Part shown: in pieces, positions 1 to 11,291 of the stretch
Layout of the letters: each line of letters begins with the position of its first letter
Position numbering within the stretch: the first letter of the stretch is position 1
Assembly (NCBI GenBank): GCA_014529385.2
Contig: CM043971.1
Span: 33,247,209 to 33,311,208, forward strand
Length of the DNA stretch: 64,000 bases
DNA from: Adiantum capillus-veneris
Taxonomy: Eukaryota > Streptophyta > Polypodiopsida > Polypodiales > Pteridaceae
Direction of reading: 5' to 3'
Notes under the pieces: generated by a model
The model's input: the letters and a program-made list of their open reading frames with translations, nothing else
Databases searched by the model: none
Told to the model about the DNA's origin: nothing
Program-made: the position numbers and the translations under genes

Positions 1-370
1 GTTTTTTGCAAACAATTGACATCGTTTAGTGTAGAAGTTGATTATTCTTTGTAGCATTTGAAATTAGATGTGTCTTATTGTTTGCAAAGTAAAGTGGATA
101 TATAAATAATTATCATAATAATAATTGCATTGAGAAATTCATAGCATTGTTGTAGTTATTATACCAATCATAAAGTGAATTGCAATGTGTATATTTGCTC
201 ATAACATAGGTGATCGATATGTGGATTGACTAGTGTGCATTGAAAATCTCATACTGTGCAGTTTTGGTTACTTTCATAGTGAATGGTTTTTTAATATATA
301 TTGAAAATAAGAAAAGTGTTTTAAAAACTGAACGCCTAGTTCTTTTGTCTTCACTTTTAATTTAAAAGCA
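1..370. other. AT-rich non-coding leader
   Basis: No convincing coding sequence. AT-rich DNA immediately upstream of the hAT transposase relic; it may contain the element's 5' non-coding part, but I could not see a terminal inverted repeat. Confidence 0.4.
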
Positions 371-2395
371 ATGGAGCAAAATGTGGGCACAAGTGATACG
401 AAGAAGCCAAAGAATAAAAAAGCTCCTAGCAAAGAGTGGGAATATGCTCACAACATATGCGGTCGATATATGAAGTGGCAATTTAAATTTTGTCTCACAA
501 CAAAATCAGGCGGTGCACCACATATTAGGGAACATTTTCTGGGTAGCGTTAAAAAGAGTTGTAAGAAATGTGAACATCCTCAGGCACCTGCAATTGCAAG
601 CGTTTGAGAGAAGAGCTCACCAAAAAGAGTGGCAAGAGACAACAGATATATGGCTCTGTTCTAGATGCAAGTCAAGAGTAGTCATAGCCAAATATTAACT
701 GAGTTGATCCTGTGGTGACACCAACTAACCTTGGAGAACAGCCTGCACAGGGGAAGGAAATTTCAAGAAGCGTTCGTTTTAAGCGTCACAATGAAGGTGG
801 CCTTGGTCAAATGCATCAAAAATCATTACATCAAAGCTTTTGGGTGCAGTCTCTAGAAGAAGCACAAACTACACTCGCCAAAGCAATATTCTTCATAGGA
901 AGTGATCTGGTCATGGTCGACAACAATCGTTGGAAGGCTGCTTGGAAGAAAATTGGTGAGTTTGGCCCAGGATTTTCAGATCCTTCTTATCACACGATAC
1001 GAAATGTTTTCTTGGACATATGTTACATCGAAGTCAAAGAGCGTGTTGGCAAAAATACTTGGGAATATTTCGCTTTCAGGATGCACAATTGTGAGTGATG
1101 GCTGGTCAAATGTTCAAAGAAGACCGCTGATCAATGTAATGCTGGTTTGTCCAAGGGGAGAAACATTTATAAAGGTGATTGATAGTTCTGGTGCAATTAA
1201 AAGTGACAAATACATTTTTGAGGTCTTAATTAATGTAATTAAAGAAATTGGTGCTAAACATGTCGTTCAAGTAGTCATGGACAACGCAAAGAATTATAAA
1301 AATGCTAGTAAATTAATAAAGAAGTTCTTTCCACACATTTTTGCCAATGGTTGTAATACGCACAACTTAAACTTGGTGCTGAAGGATTGGTACACTAGCA
1401 AAGAAACCACATGGTTTGCCAAAATAATTGACACAGTGCGTCAGGTTGTGAAATTTATATTGAAATGCCAAAGAGTGCTCGATTTGTATAGAATGCGCAT
1501 GTCAGTGATGTTAAAACTTCCTGTTGAAACTCGGTTTTGCACGCATTTTGATACATTGAAATTACTTCTCCACAATAAGTACGTTGTGATTGACACCTTC
1601 AATTGCACAACCTTTGAGGAATGGCAGCTTGAGCAAAAAGAAAAAGTGAAAGATAAAATAACATGTCTACACGGCGATGTAAAACAAGGCTGCTTGGTGG
1701 AGGAGTGTAATGGATGCATATCATGTAATGACGCCTGTTATGTTCGTGATTTGCAACCTTGATCAAAGGGCACCAAATTTGGGCAAAGTGTGGATGACAC
1801 GGTGGTCAGTCCAACAGAGCCTTGAAAGTCCCGAAGACTAAAAGAGTCGGTAGTAGAGAAGGAGTGGCAACTACCATTCTCTGGCAAACAATGAATAATT
1901 TTGGCCAAGTATTTTCATGCAAGGTGAAAGAGCACTCATAGTCCACTCCATAGCGTGGCTTACATGCTTGATCCAGAGTATTGGAATTTAGATCTGATGT
2001 CCAATACGGAGGTGGTCAACGATTTCTATCACGTGGTCAACACATTCTGCTCCAACGTTAAGGAACGAATTGATTGCATCAAAGAAATGAGTGCATTTAA
2101 ATTAAAAGAAGGTCCTTTTGTGAATGATTTTGTACAGGTAATGGCAAAAGAGAAACCTGCATGGAAGTGGTGGAAGATGAATGGTGGAGAGCATTACTCG
2201 ACCTTATGTCACCTTGTAATAAAAGTACTGGCACAATGTGTAGCAAACTCAAGTTCAGAGAGAAACTAGCGTATATACAAGTATGTTCACAGCACTATTT
2301 GCAACAGACTCTTAGCAGACACAGCAAAAAAATTATTTTATATCTTTTCAATGAAAAGATATTCAATCACATCAAAAGTGCTGGCTAGGAGGAGG
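371..2395 (+). pseudogene. hAT-family transposase, decayed
   Basis: This is a DDE transposase of the hAT superfamily, which acts in the nucleus to cut and paste its own DNA. The order is a degenerate N-terminal BED-type zinc-finger stretch (371-607), a DUF659-like catalytic region (about 860-1440) and a C-terminal dimerisation region (1955-2390). Diagnostic words are FGPGFSDPSYHTIR, VSDGWSNVQRRPLINVML, VVMDNAKNYKNASK and a CNTHNLNLVLKDW block. At the C-terminus the family's SSSxERNW signature reads SSSERN followed by TAG where Trp is expected (about 2267), and homologous sequence (YKYVHSTICNRL) continues beyond it. At least four stops or frame changes occur (after 607, near 1095, 1760-1955, 2267), so it is inactive. 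No terminal inverted repeats or 8-bp target duplication were found. Confidence 0.85.
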
Positions 2396-2475
2396 AAATG
2401 CCAACCTGGTTGTATGATTGTCAAAATGAAGACAAAGAAGAGTTCAATGTTGTGCCGGTGTCGTTGGCATTTGAT

Positions 2476-3048
2476 TTACCTCCCAAAGCTACTTGCACAT
2501 CTTGGGCCATCTTCAATCTCTTGGGTAAGGCTACTTGGTTCTGTGCTTTTACACACTTCATCTTGACCTTCTGCTCCTTCCACAATTTGTCCCAGAGCTC
2601 TAATTTGGACATGTCGTAGGCAAGAGAGATAACTTCCTTTAAGTCTCTGCAAAGAGACTTTCATATTGCCCAACACTGTCCTAACCTTGTGGTGGGGGTC
2701 AAATTCTCGAATCCCTGCTGAAATCAACAACTTGTACTGGCCTTCACCTCACAGCGTGCGCTCTGTGTTCTCCAATATAGCGCTAGTAAGGTCTTTGAGG
2801 AAGACGTCGCTTTCACTAATTTGTTGTATGCGACCATCTGTACATGATGATATTGCCAAAATGCATTCTTTGCGAATGGCAAGCATAATAGTTTTCTTTT
2901 TATATGGTGCCATTTTAGCACTGGACAATGAAAAACAACATATCAAATACAAATTCAAGGTTGCACATTGCACTAACACTCTCACGCTAAACCATGACTT
3001 GAAGACTTTAAGAAATGTGTACGAAAATATTGATAAACATTGAAACAA
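2476..3048 (-). pseudogene. Unidentified ORF of about 190 codons with one stop
   Basis: I do not recognise this protein. The minus frame from 3048 to 2476 is open except for one TGA near 2737, which would be an Arg codon (CGA) before a C-to-T change. An internal Met at about 2913 begins MAPYKKKTIMLAIRKECIL, and the following stretch is polar and helix-forming, with a conserved-looking segment ISAGIREFDPHHKVRTVLG. It abuts the 3' end of the hAT relic on the other strand. It could be a host-gene fragment, part of another element, or chance. It has no signal peptide or obvious membrane segment. Confidence 0.3.
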
Positions 3049-3666
3049 TCTTCACTTTAAACTGTAATCTTTTACACGTGTCAAATGCAGAGCAAAAAAG
3101 TAGTTTAGAAGAACTTCATTCATATCAAACAATAAGCTTTAAGAATATTTTTCACCGTGCACTCTCACACTAGTTCAAACAAAGCACACACCGATTTAAA
3201 GTCTTTAAAAAATTGTGCAAGATTATATTTATTCATGTTGATAACCACTTGAATTTAAACAGTATGTTTCTTATGTAAAATACAATAAATATAAGTAATT
3301 CCTAATAAAATTCACCAGATCTAACAAAACAGTTAAAAATCTAAAACAATTCATAACCTCTTGGAAGATACATGCATCATGACGGATATATTGTCAATTT
3401 TATTTTAGCTCATTTAAAACATTGGAAGTATACGAATCGGGCTAGAAAATTGCAAAGAATGCTTTGCTCTTTAAAAAGATAGAATTAAATATTTAACATG
3501 CAAATTGTGTGCACTATGCATAAATGTGTCAATAAGACTTTGTGATCACACAAAATTTGTGATGATTACGTATATATTAAATCCCTATGTAGCACAAGGA
3601 CACAACCTTTTGACATGACCCTTATAATATTTACACACTAACCAAAATCTATCTGTGTGTACAGAT
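3049..3666. other. Non-coding, nothing recognised
   Basis: AT-rich sequence without a supported gene, repeat or terminal structure. Confidence 0.4.
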
Positions 3667-4092
3667 ATGGCTAGTATGCTAGAGTCATCCATTCCTACCT
3701 TGGATGAGAGGTACCCTCTTTACTTTTCACAAGTGTTTCACATAGTCTACCTGGTGCTTTCTTGTGAATGGGACTTGCTAGATACACTAGTGTGTGAGAA
3801 TTTTTTTGAGGAATTAGAGTGATTGATACGTCTCTTGACCACAACTGATCCCTACTTAGTAGAGAACGTCTCTCCAATCGCACAAGCTTACCCTTTTGAG
3901 CAAAATGACTATACACGCCTAGTGCGATTCTTAGTGAACATACGTGCATCTAATGATAAGGAATATTTAAATGATTACCTGGATGGCACGTATGGTGTCA
4001 CTGATGATGACTTTATTTTTCTTGATGATGACAAGGATAGGGGTTTAAACTTAAGGCTATCCGCACATCTATACAATATCCTATTCCCTTGA
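3667..4092 (+). pseudogene. Hypothetical acidic protein, 141 codons, one internal TGA
   Basis: I do not recognise the family. Starting at the ATG at 3667 the frame is open to the stop at 4090-4092, except for a TGA at 3820-3822 that would read Arg if it derives from CGA. The N-terminal part (MASMLESSIPTLDERYPLYF) runs into a hydrophobic helix. The C-terminal part is acidic (TDDDFIFLDDDKDRG). The chance that one TGA breaks an otherwise open 142-codon frame in AT-rich DNA makes it a plausible decayed gene, but no motif assigns a function and a random ORF cannot be excluded. Confidence 0.3.
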
Positions 4093-5806
4093 CCCTCTAG
4101 GGGGGTGCAGATACTTAGGTTAGGGTTCTTTATGTTGTTTTGATTGTGTTCAAAAGGTTGGTGCCTCTTCCCACTGATATGCCTCCTAGAAGTATTCCTT
4201 GTGTTTACAATTGTGTATAGGAATGCATTACAGTAGTTGGGATTTTGAACTTCATGCAATCTTTTGTCTAGTTCACTCTTCAAATTGAGCGCGATCACCA
4301 ACACGAATAGGTGCTTCTTGTCCATTATCATTGTCTCTTGCCTTTTTTAGCATCCACGTTTGTGTGCTTTAATTGTGATTGGTGGAAATATTCAACACAT
4401 TTGCTTAGTATTAAACATTAGATTCAATATAATTTTATGTCATAGTCCCTTGTTTAGGTTTATGAATCAAGAAGTCTGGACTAAGCTAGTTTGACCAAGA
4501 TAGACATTAGAGATCTTCTCTTAATACCATGGAAAATGCCTTTCTAATTGTCAATGGTTACTTAAGGTTCTTAATCTGATATTATGAAGCATTGTGTGCA
4601 ATGTACTAGTGCTTTCTAGTGGGCTTAATCCCTCTTGACCTTTAGCTTAAGTATTATAAAGGGAGTACACTATTGTGATGAGCCTAGGGAGGGTAACAGT
4701 GTCAATATGACCCACCGGAGTTACAAAATTGAAATACAGTGAGAAACAAAAAAACAAAAGTGCCAAAAATGTAAAATCTTAAGCTGGAAGAGAAATTCCA
4801 GCTTAATTTGATACCGTGTTTGAATTTCTATCAAAGTTGGTTATTTCCTTCATGAGAAAAACCTGTGAAATGTGAGCTGCACTTTGACAGGAAGTATACG
4901 ATTACTCGATTTGAGTTCTACTATCTCTTGCAATTCTTCATTTCAACATGTTACAAAATCCCAATTCTATTTGCCATAGCATTAGTGGGATCTTTCTTCT
5001 TTCTTGCTACCATGATTGCCTGTTGTTTTGCCATTACAGTCTGTTCAAAATTTGAATGAGGGGGGATGGGTCATTGCAAGAATGTCCGTATCTTGTTTGT
5101 ATGTAGGGACAAGTTAGCATGTAAGAAACCGTACATAGAGTGGTTTCTCTAATTTGGACATGTATTGCCTATGGTACTAAAGCCCTAGAGGTTCCTAGTG
5201 TGGGCGCTTTTCCTTAAGAAGTAAAATCCCAAGGCATACAAAATAAAGACACGTGTCAAAAATTGAATCAATGTGAAAAAAACTTTGGGGAGTCAAACAA
5301 AGGGAGTAATTCAAGCGATGATTTCATATGCAATTCCTTTTATGGTAGCTTAACTAGAAGGTCTTCTAGGTATAGCCTCTAGACAGCCCTCAGACATGAA
5401 ATACTTTGCTCTCGTGATTAAATAGCTTAATTGAGAGAATTGAGAAGCTTGCCCATGGTATAATAGTTGACTTGTAGTGCCTCTCGATCATTAAATTAGC
5501 AACCCTAGACTTGTTTATTTTTCAACCTTTATAAGTGCTTATGCGTTTGATTATATTATAGTTTAAACGTTTATTGCTGAAAAATTGTTTACTATTTTGT
5601 TACCAATCAATATGTGTGCCTATTCACTGTATATGCTTTTTAATTATATTTGTTCTATGAGAATGCATATACTGTGCTATTTTTGGTTCATTTTGTAGTG
5701 TTTGAAGAAAGCTAAAGGCATTCAATCTCAGATGCTCCTCCACCTCGATAAACGGGCTTCAGCTTAGTAGCTTCGGAGGACGAAATCTACATCAAGAAGG
5801 GGGGCA
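4093..5806. other. Non-coding, nothing recognised
   Basis: About 1.7 kb with no supported gene. A 64-codon frame at 4865-5059 is rich in Phe, Ile and Leu and resembles a membrane helix, but has no other support. There are no repeats visible until the LTR that starts near 5807. Confidence 0.4.
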
Positions 5807-6104
5807 CATTAACCACTTACGGATACCCTATCACCTTTGACGGACGCCTTATCACTTTATTTGAGTCATGGACCAGGCTTGTCGGTCCTATAGGTGCGTA
5901 GTTGATCGCCAATGAGAGGCGCACCACTTATCTCATTTTTACATTATTTTTGCTATGACCAGCCACTGTGGGCGTCCACGTGTGAATGGGTTAGATTCAT
6001 ATAAAAGATCCATTTTGACCTAAAATCCTCATTCTTGAGGTGCATGCTAAAGAAGTGCTCTTGCTCTACCTCTACCTTTTGTGTGAGTGTGTGTGTGTGT
6101 ATGC

Positions 6105-6140
<36 letters not shown>

Positions 6141-6391
6141 ATTATTGTCCTCGGAGGTCAAATATGACCTATGGGACCAAAGTTACATGTGATGTAGAAT
6201 GTGAGGCGCACCACTTATCTCATTTTTACATTATTTTTGCTATGACCAGCCACTGTGGGCGTCCATGTGTGAATGGGTTAGATTTATATAAAAGGTCCAT
6301 TTTGACCTAAAATCCTCATTCTTGAGGTGCATGCTAAAGAAGTGCTCTTGCTCTACCTCTACCTTTTGTGTGAGTGTGTGTGTGTGTATGC

Positions 6392-6441
<50 letters not shown>
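5807..6441 (+). repeat. Left part of an LTR interrupted by a LINE
   Basis: From its TTAACC start onward this aligns with the LTR of the gag-only element at 33458-33790. Shared blocks include CCTATCACC, GATCGCC, a TATA box (CATATAAAAG near 6000), GTGCTCTTGCTC, and a (GT)n then (GA)n tract. A TG dinucleotide expected at the LTR start reads CA here. The alignment stops in the (GA)n tract, where the LINE 3' end begins. The matching right part of the LTR lies beyond the LINE at 10994-11291. Part of this LTR is tandemly duplicated (see the next entry). Confidence 0.65.
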
Positions 6442-6445
<4 letters not shown>

Positions 6446-6508
6446 ATTATTGTCCTCGGAGGTCAAATATGACCTATGGGACCAAAGTTACATGTGATGT
6501 AGAATGTG
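5916..6508 (+). repeat. Tandem duplication, units 5916-6202 and 6203-6508
   Basis: Two near-identical head-to-tail units. Each holds LTR sequence with a TATA box, a (GT)n(GA)n tract and then the same 66-bp non-LTR tail that begins TTTTATTATTGTCC. The units differ by a few substitutions and in GA length (about 32 bp versus 49 bp). Because the tail is what I infer to be the LINE 3' end, the duplication is younger than the LINE insertion. Confidence 0.85.
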
Positions 6509-6609
6509 TATGGCTAATGAGTGACTCTTGATGCTCTAAAATTGTGGTGATGAGAGTCGCAATGGAGAGCCCATACTTTGGCTGGGAGAGGAAAGTGTGT
6601 AGGTCTAAG

Positions 6610-9600
6610 TTATGGCTGAAAATGTGAGAGAAGCAAGTTCGAATGTGACCAACAGCTGAGCACTCTAGTAGTGTGTGGTAGTGACCATAATGTGCACAGT
6701 CGATTTGACTCTTCTCCATTACCCCAACACCCTATCTCGCATCGAAGGAAATGGGAGCTAAGCCGAATGGTTGCGATAGTGCGTATCACCGACAAGGGGA
6801 TAAGCTCAAGCATGTAAGTGTGAGTACGGTTTCCTCTTTCAGCGAAGAACATGGTTTTGTAGTTGGGGGCAATATGGATGGTGTAATATATGAAGCGTGA
6901 CCCACCGGATTTCTCCCAAGCCGTACATTGGTGTTATAGAAAAGCTTCATTCACTTGGGAGTCAATTGAAGCATCATGTAGCAAGTGTAATGCATCCCAT
7001 CTCCCAAACCACTTATTTATGTCTTGCATCCATCCCGTGCTCAAGATCTTGCTTTTATGCGTCTTTTGAACTTTTTTGCTTGGCTTCCCATGCAATTGTA
7101 GGAAGTCGATGTGAGGGGTTTTGACGCATCTTTATCATGTACTCCACAACCCTTTCCATGCCCATAACCTCAATTGGAAGACATCCCGATTCAAGAAGTA
7201 GGAGCATATATGGTGTTTGTGTCTTCACTTGGACAAAGTTTGTAAGAAAACGCTTTTGGACATTCTCAAACTCTTTCCAAGTAGACTTTGAGATGCTCCC
7301 GCCCCACACTTCAACTTCATAAAGAAGAACCGGTGTCACCAATGCATCAAAAAGATACTTCTTGAGAACCCAACACTTGATGTTTCCCGCATTACACGTG
7401 TTCCCAAATGCATAGAATGCTCTCTTTCCTGCTTCCAAACGATGCATAGCACATTTATACCACTTGTGATTGGACGGAACCTCAAGGGCAAGGTACTTAA
7501 AGCTCTCAACCACTTCAAGTGTCTCATTGTTGTACACAATGCATGGCTTCTCCTTATGGTTGGTTTTCACAAGCATAACCTTTGTCTTGGATTCATTCAC
7601 AATCAGCCCACTATGCAAGCAAAAGTTCTCAAGGACAACCATAAGCTTTTGTGCATCTTCTAAAGTGTGTGCTAGAAGCACTACATCATCCACATACAAC
7701 AAAAGCATGATTACTGTATTGCAAATAGTGACCTCTTCAATGCCTTCTTCTTGCATAAATTCAAGTACCATTTGTTCCAATTAATCGATGCATGGACCAA
7801 AGAGAGTTGGTGACAACGGACATCCTTGTTTAACCCCAATAGTGCTTACAAATTTTTTTGAAATTTCTCTTCCCATGTGCAATTGACAAATCACCTTCTC
7901 ATAGATTCAAGAAACCGCAAGCATAAACTCGCTTGGCACTTGGAGTTCTTCCATCCTTCTCCAGAAATTGTTACATGGAATCATATCAAAGGCCTTCTTA
8001 AAGTCCACAAAACAACAATACAATCGCTTGTCTTTCAATCGACTTTCCTCCATGAGAACAGAAGAGTGACAAGATGATCAATGGTGCTATGGCATCGATG
8101 AAAACCCGCTTGTCCCTTCGCACGCCTATTATTATCTTCAGCCCAATCACTCAGTTTCATCTCCATTATGCACCCAAACAACTTTGCCATAAGAGACCCA
8201 ATCATTATAGTCCGGTAGTTGTTTACATTCTTTACATCCGCTCCTTTGTGCAAAGGCTTAACCCAATTAGTACTCCAATCATAAGGCATAGCATGTTGAA
8301 GTGCAAGGTTGAACATACTCGCACATCCATTCATGGGTAAAATCTCCCGTCTATTTGATCATCTCCGGCTTGATACCTTGAAGATCTCCCGCTTTGCGAG
8401 TGGCCAACTTTTCAAGCCCACCGCATACATTCTCAATAGTAAAAAAAGAGGGCATACATGAAAGTGAACCATAAAATGGTATTTTTTTAGCATTTGCTTG
8501 CTCATATAATTGCCTACAATGTGTGTACATATCCACAAGACTCAAGTTACCAAAATTCTCAACCCGCTTGCCCCTCAAGTTTCTGCAAAATCTTCCACAT
8601 GCATGTGCCTTTTCTTGGACTTGAAAAAGTTGTTGCTTTATTTTCCATCTTCTTCTCTTCTTTTGAATCAATGCCTTCTATGTATGCAAATGACTTTGAT
8701 AGTTGTATTTGTCTATAGTTGCATCAAGCTTTATCAAGGACTTTCAAGCATCTTGACATTCTTTATCAAACCACCTTTTGTGTGATCTATATTTGTTGAT
8801 GCCATGGAGATGCTTTATACCAAAGCATTCTTCGGCCAAGAACAAATAACTTTCTTGAAAGCTTCCCATTTAGTTTCCAATGGTGCATCATATTGAAGCT
8901 TCTTCATCCATAATTTTTGCTCAACCATTTCAATGTACATTGGTGCCCGTTTGAAATCCATACGTAGTGATGATTTCTCTTTCCTTTGACTGAGATTATC
9001 ATGCTTAGTTGCTTCTCCACATGAAAGGTCAGTACACAAGGTGCGATGGTTAGATTCTGGGGTTCATTGGCCAAACATAAAACTCTTTGTGTGATACATG
9101 ATGGCTTCGGAGAGTAGCATATAGTCAATCACACTATCCCCATTATGTCTCCTACATGTAAATCCATTGGTTCCACTCCACAAAGATACACCATTGGCAA
9201 TGAGCATACCCGTGCTATTACACATGTGTAAAAGTAGCTTTCCATAGTGATCCGGCTCTTTCTCATCCATTGAAGAACGATCATACAAGTGAACTTCCTC
9301 CAACTCCCTTGAAATGTATGGCATATCAAATTGTTGAGTATCATGTTGCAATGTTTTTGTGCAAGAATACTATCCCCAAATACAATAACATCACCTTCAC
9401 CTTTGAAATAAGCAATGTTCTCTTCTAAATAAAAAAATAGCTGATCTCTATCCATGCAAGCATAAAAGGAAGAATCATGATGAGGAATGTAGCAACCGGC
9501 TACAAAAATGGGTGCTCTTTTTGAACTCATAATTTCAGCCATACATAACGTTTGTACTTGTTATCTTTCACAATTGATACAAAATCTTGCAATCCTTTCT

Positions 9601-9841
9601 TAACTATACATGCTAACCCTCCTTGTCCTCTTCGTTGCTTAAGATTCTTTGACCATATCAATGAATGTACATTGTAATTCTCCAAGCCGTTAATCCTTTG
9701 TGTATCATGCTCCCAAGTTTCAACAAGAAGTAGAACATTGGCTTTGCTTGTTAGTTCATCAATGCCAACCCCCGCATTCCATGGATATCCATTACAATTC
9801 CAAAAGCATATTTTTAGTTGTAACTCGGTTTCATAGGTCAC
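6610..9841 (-). pseudogene. LINE ORF2: endonuclease plus reverse transcriptase, decayed
   Basis: ORF2 would nick target DNA and reverse-transcribe the element RNA. The N-terminal AP-type endonuclease is visible at 9841-9064, with CFWNCNG, LLLVETWE and, at its end, SVIDYMLLSEA. The GDFNA-type motif is broken by a frameshift near 9370. The RT starts with VKPLHKGADVKNVNNYRTI and QAGFHRCHSTIDHLV (8334-8035) and has LLYVDDVVLL (about 7700) where L1 elements usually carry YADD. A C-terminal block RLSSHFLRCEIG followed by LCTLW near 6650-6800 matches the Cys-rich tail of such ORF2s. Frameshifts occur near 9530, 9370, 9060-8670, 8340, 8030-7780 and 7055. No active protein can be made. Confidence 0.85.
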
Positions 9842-9847
9842 GCATCC

Positions 9848-10797
9848 CTATTTGGTCGAGGGACTTGCCTCCTCCTTGGGCACATTTTCTTCATGAGAGA
9901 TCTCCTTGTTTTTCTTATTCTTTTCCTTATATGCCTTGCGACGCATATTTTGTTGCTTAATAGTGCGATCTTCACATAAAAAAAAATTTGTATCCCTCAA
10001 ATAGATGCAACTATTATCAAGGATAATCTTTTGCGTGGTCTCATCCGGCATGGTGCATACAATTGGCTGTTCTCTCGAGTGAGGAGCTCCTTGCTTCCCC
10101 ACTCTATGTGCTCCATACACCATAACTCTGGACATGCCAAAGTGGGTTTTGAAGAAATCTTCAATAACAATGGCAAGAGAAGGAGGTGTCTCTAGCTTCT
10201 CTTCGGGAATTCCATGAATAACAATGTTTTTGGAACATCGCTCCCGTTCCTTCAACTCCTCAAAATCCACATTCTCAACATCTTTGTTTGAGCCATATCT
10301 TGCATGAGTGAGAAATTAGAAACCACATTGCTACCACATACATCAGCCCAAGACTTGTTTGTGTATACATTTTTCATGTCACATACATCCCGGATCATGG
10401 TGTCAAATTTCTCCCCTTTCAATACATGGTCATGCTCTACTTTGCTCATCTGCTCCTTTAAAGCATTCAAGCCCACAAGAGAGCGTTTACATTCCTTGAC
10501 TTCCTCTTCAAGTTGCATCAAATGTGTTGTTTGCATCTCAAGTGTCCTCTTGAGATTCTCATTCTCAAACACAAGTACGCTTAGTGTTCCATTCTCCATT
10601 GCAAGTGCTCGTAAGTCTTCGCCTTGTTTGTTTACGGTCTCTTGCAATGATAACAAGTATACCATGATCATGGTTTCCGATGTTATTGGTTGGGTGGTTG
10701 TGTTGCTATCTCCACACTTAGGAGATCTTGGATCATTTTCCACAATGGTTGTGGAAATTTTTGAAGAAGAACAACCCTTGCGAGTGCCGGAAGACAT
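9848..10797 (-). pseudogene. LINE ORF1: coiled-coil, RRM-like RNA-binding protein
   Basis: About 310 codons in two frames joined by a frameshift at 10252-10270. The first half (10797-10252) has heptad-like Leu/Glu-rich sequence such as LKRTLEMQTTHLMQLEEEV, typical of an L1 ORF1 coiled coil. The second half (10270-9848) starts CSKNIVIHGIPEEK and continues VYGAHRVGKQG, the classic first strand and core of the L1 ORF1 RRM domain. The C-terminus is Lys/Glu rich. It would chaperone element RNA. It lies just upstream of ORF2 with only a few bases between, as in other two-ORF LINEs. Confidence 0.75.
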
Positions 10798-10992
10798 TGT
10801 ATGTAAAATAAGAGATGAGAGTCAATTTCCTTGAACGTGTTCACTTCAGAAATACGATTACAGAAACACCTTCCATAACTCAAATTTTTTAATCTTTACA
10901 CTAATGCGTAGAGGGCTTTGTGCTCTTCGATTGAGGCTATAGATCACCAAAATCGGAGTTTGGATGAAGAAGTTATGATCAAAAGAGTGAAT

Positions 10993-10993
<1 letters not shown>

Positions 10994-11064
<71 letters not shown>

Positions 11065-11291
11065 GTGTGATCGAGCACTGCGGCGGCGGCAAGGCAGTTG
11101 AGTGCGGCGACCAAAGCCCTCTTCTTTGCAGCACAGAATCCTTCACGACAGCAAGCATAGAGCAGTGAGTGACACACCTTTGCCCCCTTCGAGCTTACTA
11201 GGATAGTATGGTTGTATGCTTGCAGCCATTTGTGGCTCACACACAGTGTTCGACAAGTCCTTATCCTCTGACACATGCGATAGAAGTGCAC
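10994..11291 (+). repeat. Right part of the LINE-interrupted LTR
   Basis: After a 68-bp (GA)n tract the sequence aligns with 33790-34010 and 35585-35686: GATCGAGCA, TGGTTG/GCAGTTGAG, AGCAAGCATAGAGCAG, GAGCTTACTAG, AGCCATTTGTGGCTC and a terminal GACACATGCGA...GTGCA. This supplies the LTR 3' end that is missing from 5807-6441. No target-site duplication matching the left end was seen. Confidence 0.65.

Larger units (their letters stand above)
6442..10993 (-). mobile_element. L1-like LINE, degenerate but near full length
   Basis: A non-LTR retrotransposon lying on the minus strand with ORF1 (10797-9848) and ORF2 (9841 to about 6610). The minus-strand 3' end reads ...AATAATAAAA next to a CT tract. 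The 5' end is less certain and probably lies in 10930-10993, next to another GA tract. Both ends abut (GA)n of one LTR, so the target duplication would be GA repeats and cannot be distinguished. All domains of a plant-type L1 are present, but stops and frameshifts make it inactive. Confidence 0.75.

Noticed and set aside
4865-5059. Small hydrophobic ORF as a membrane protein
   Set aside because: 64 codons in AT-rich DNA with no conserved motif or context; a chance ORF is as likely.
10304-10834. 176-codon plus-strand ORF
   Set aside because: Antisense shadow of LINE ORF1, whose minus-strand reading has clear coiled-coil and RRM words.
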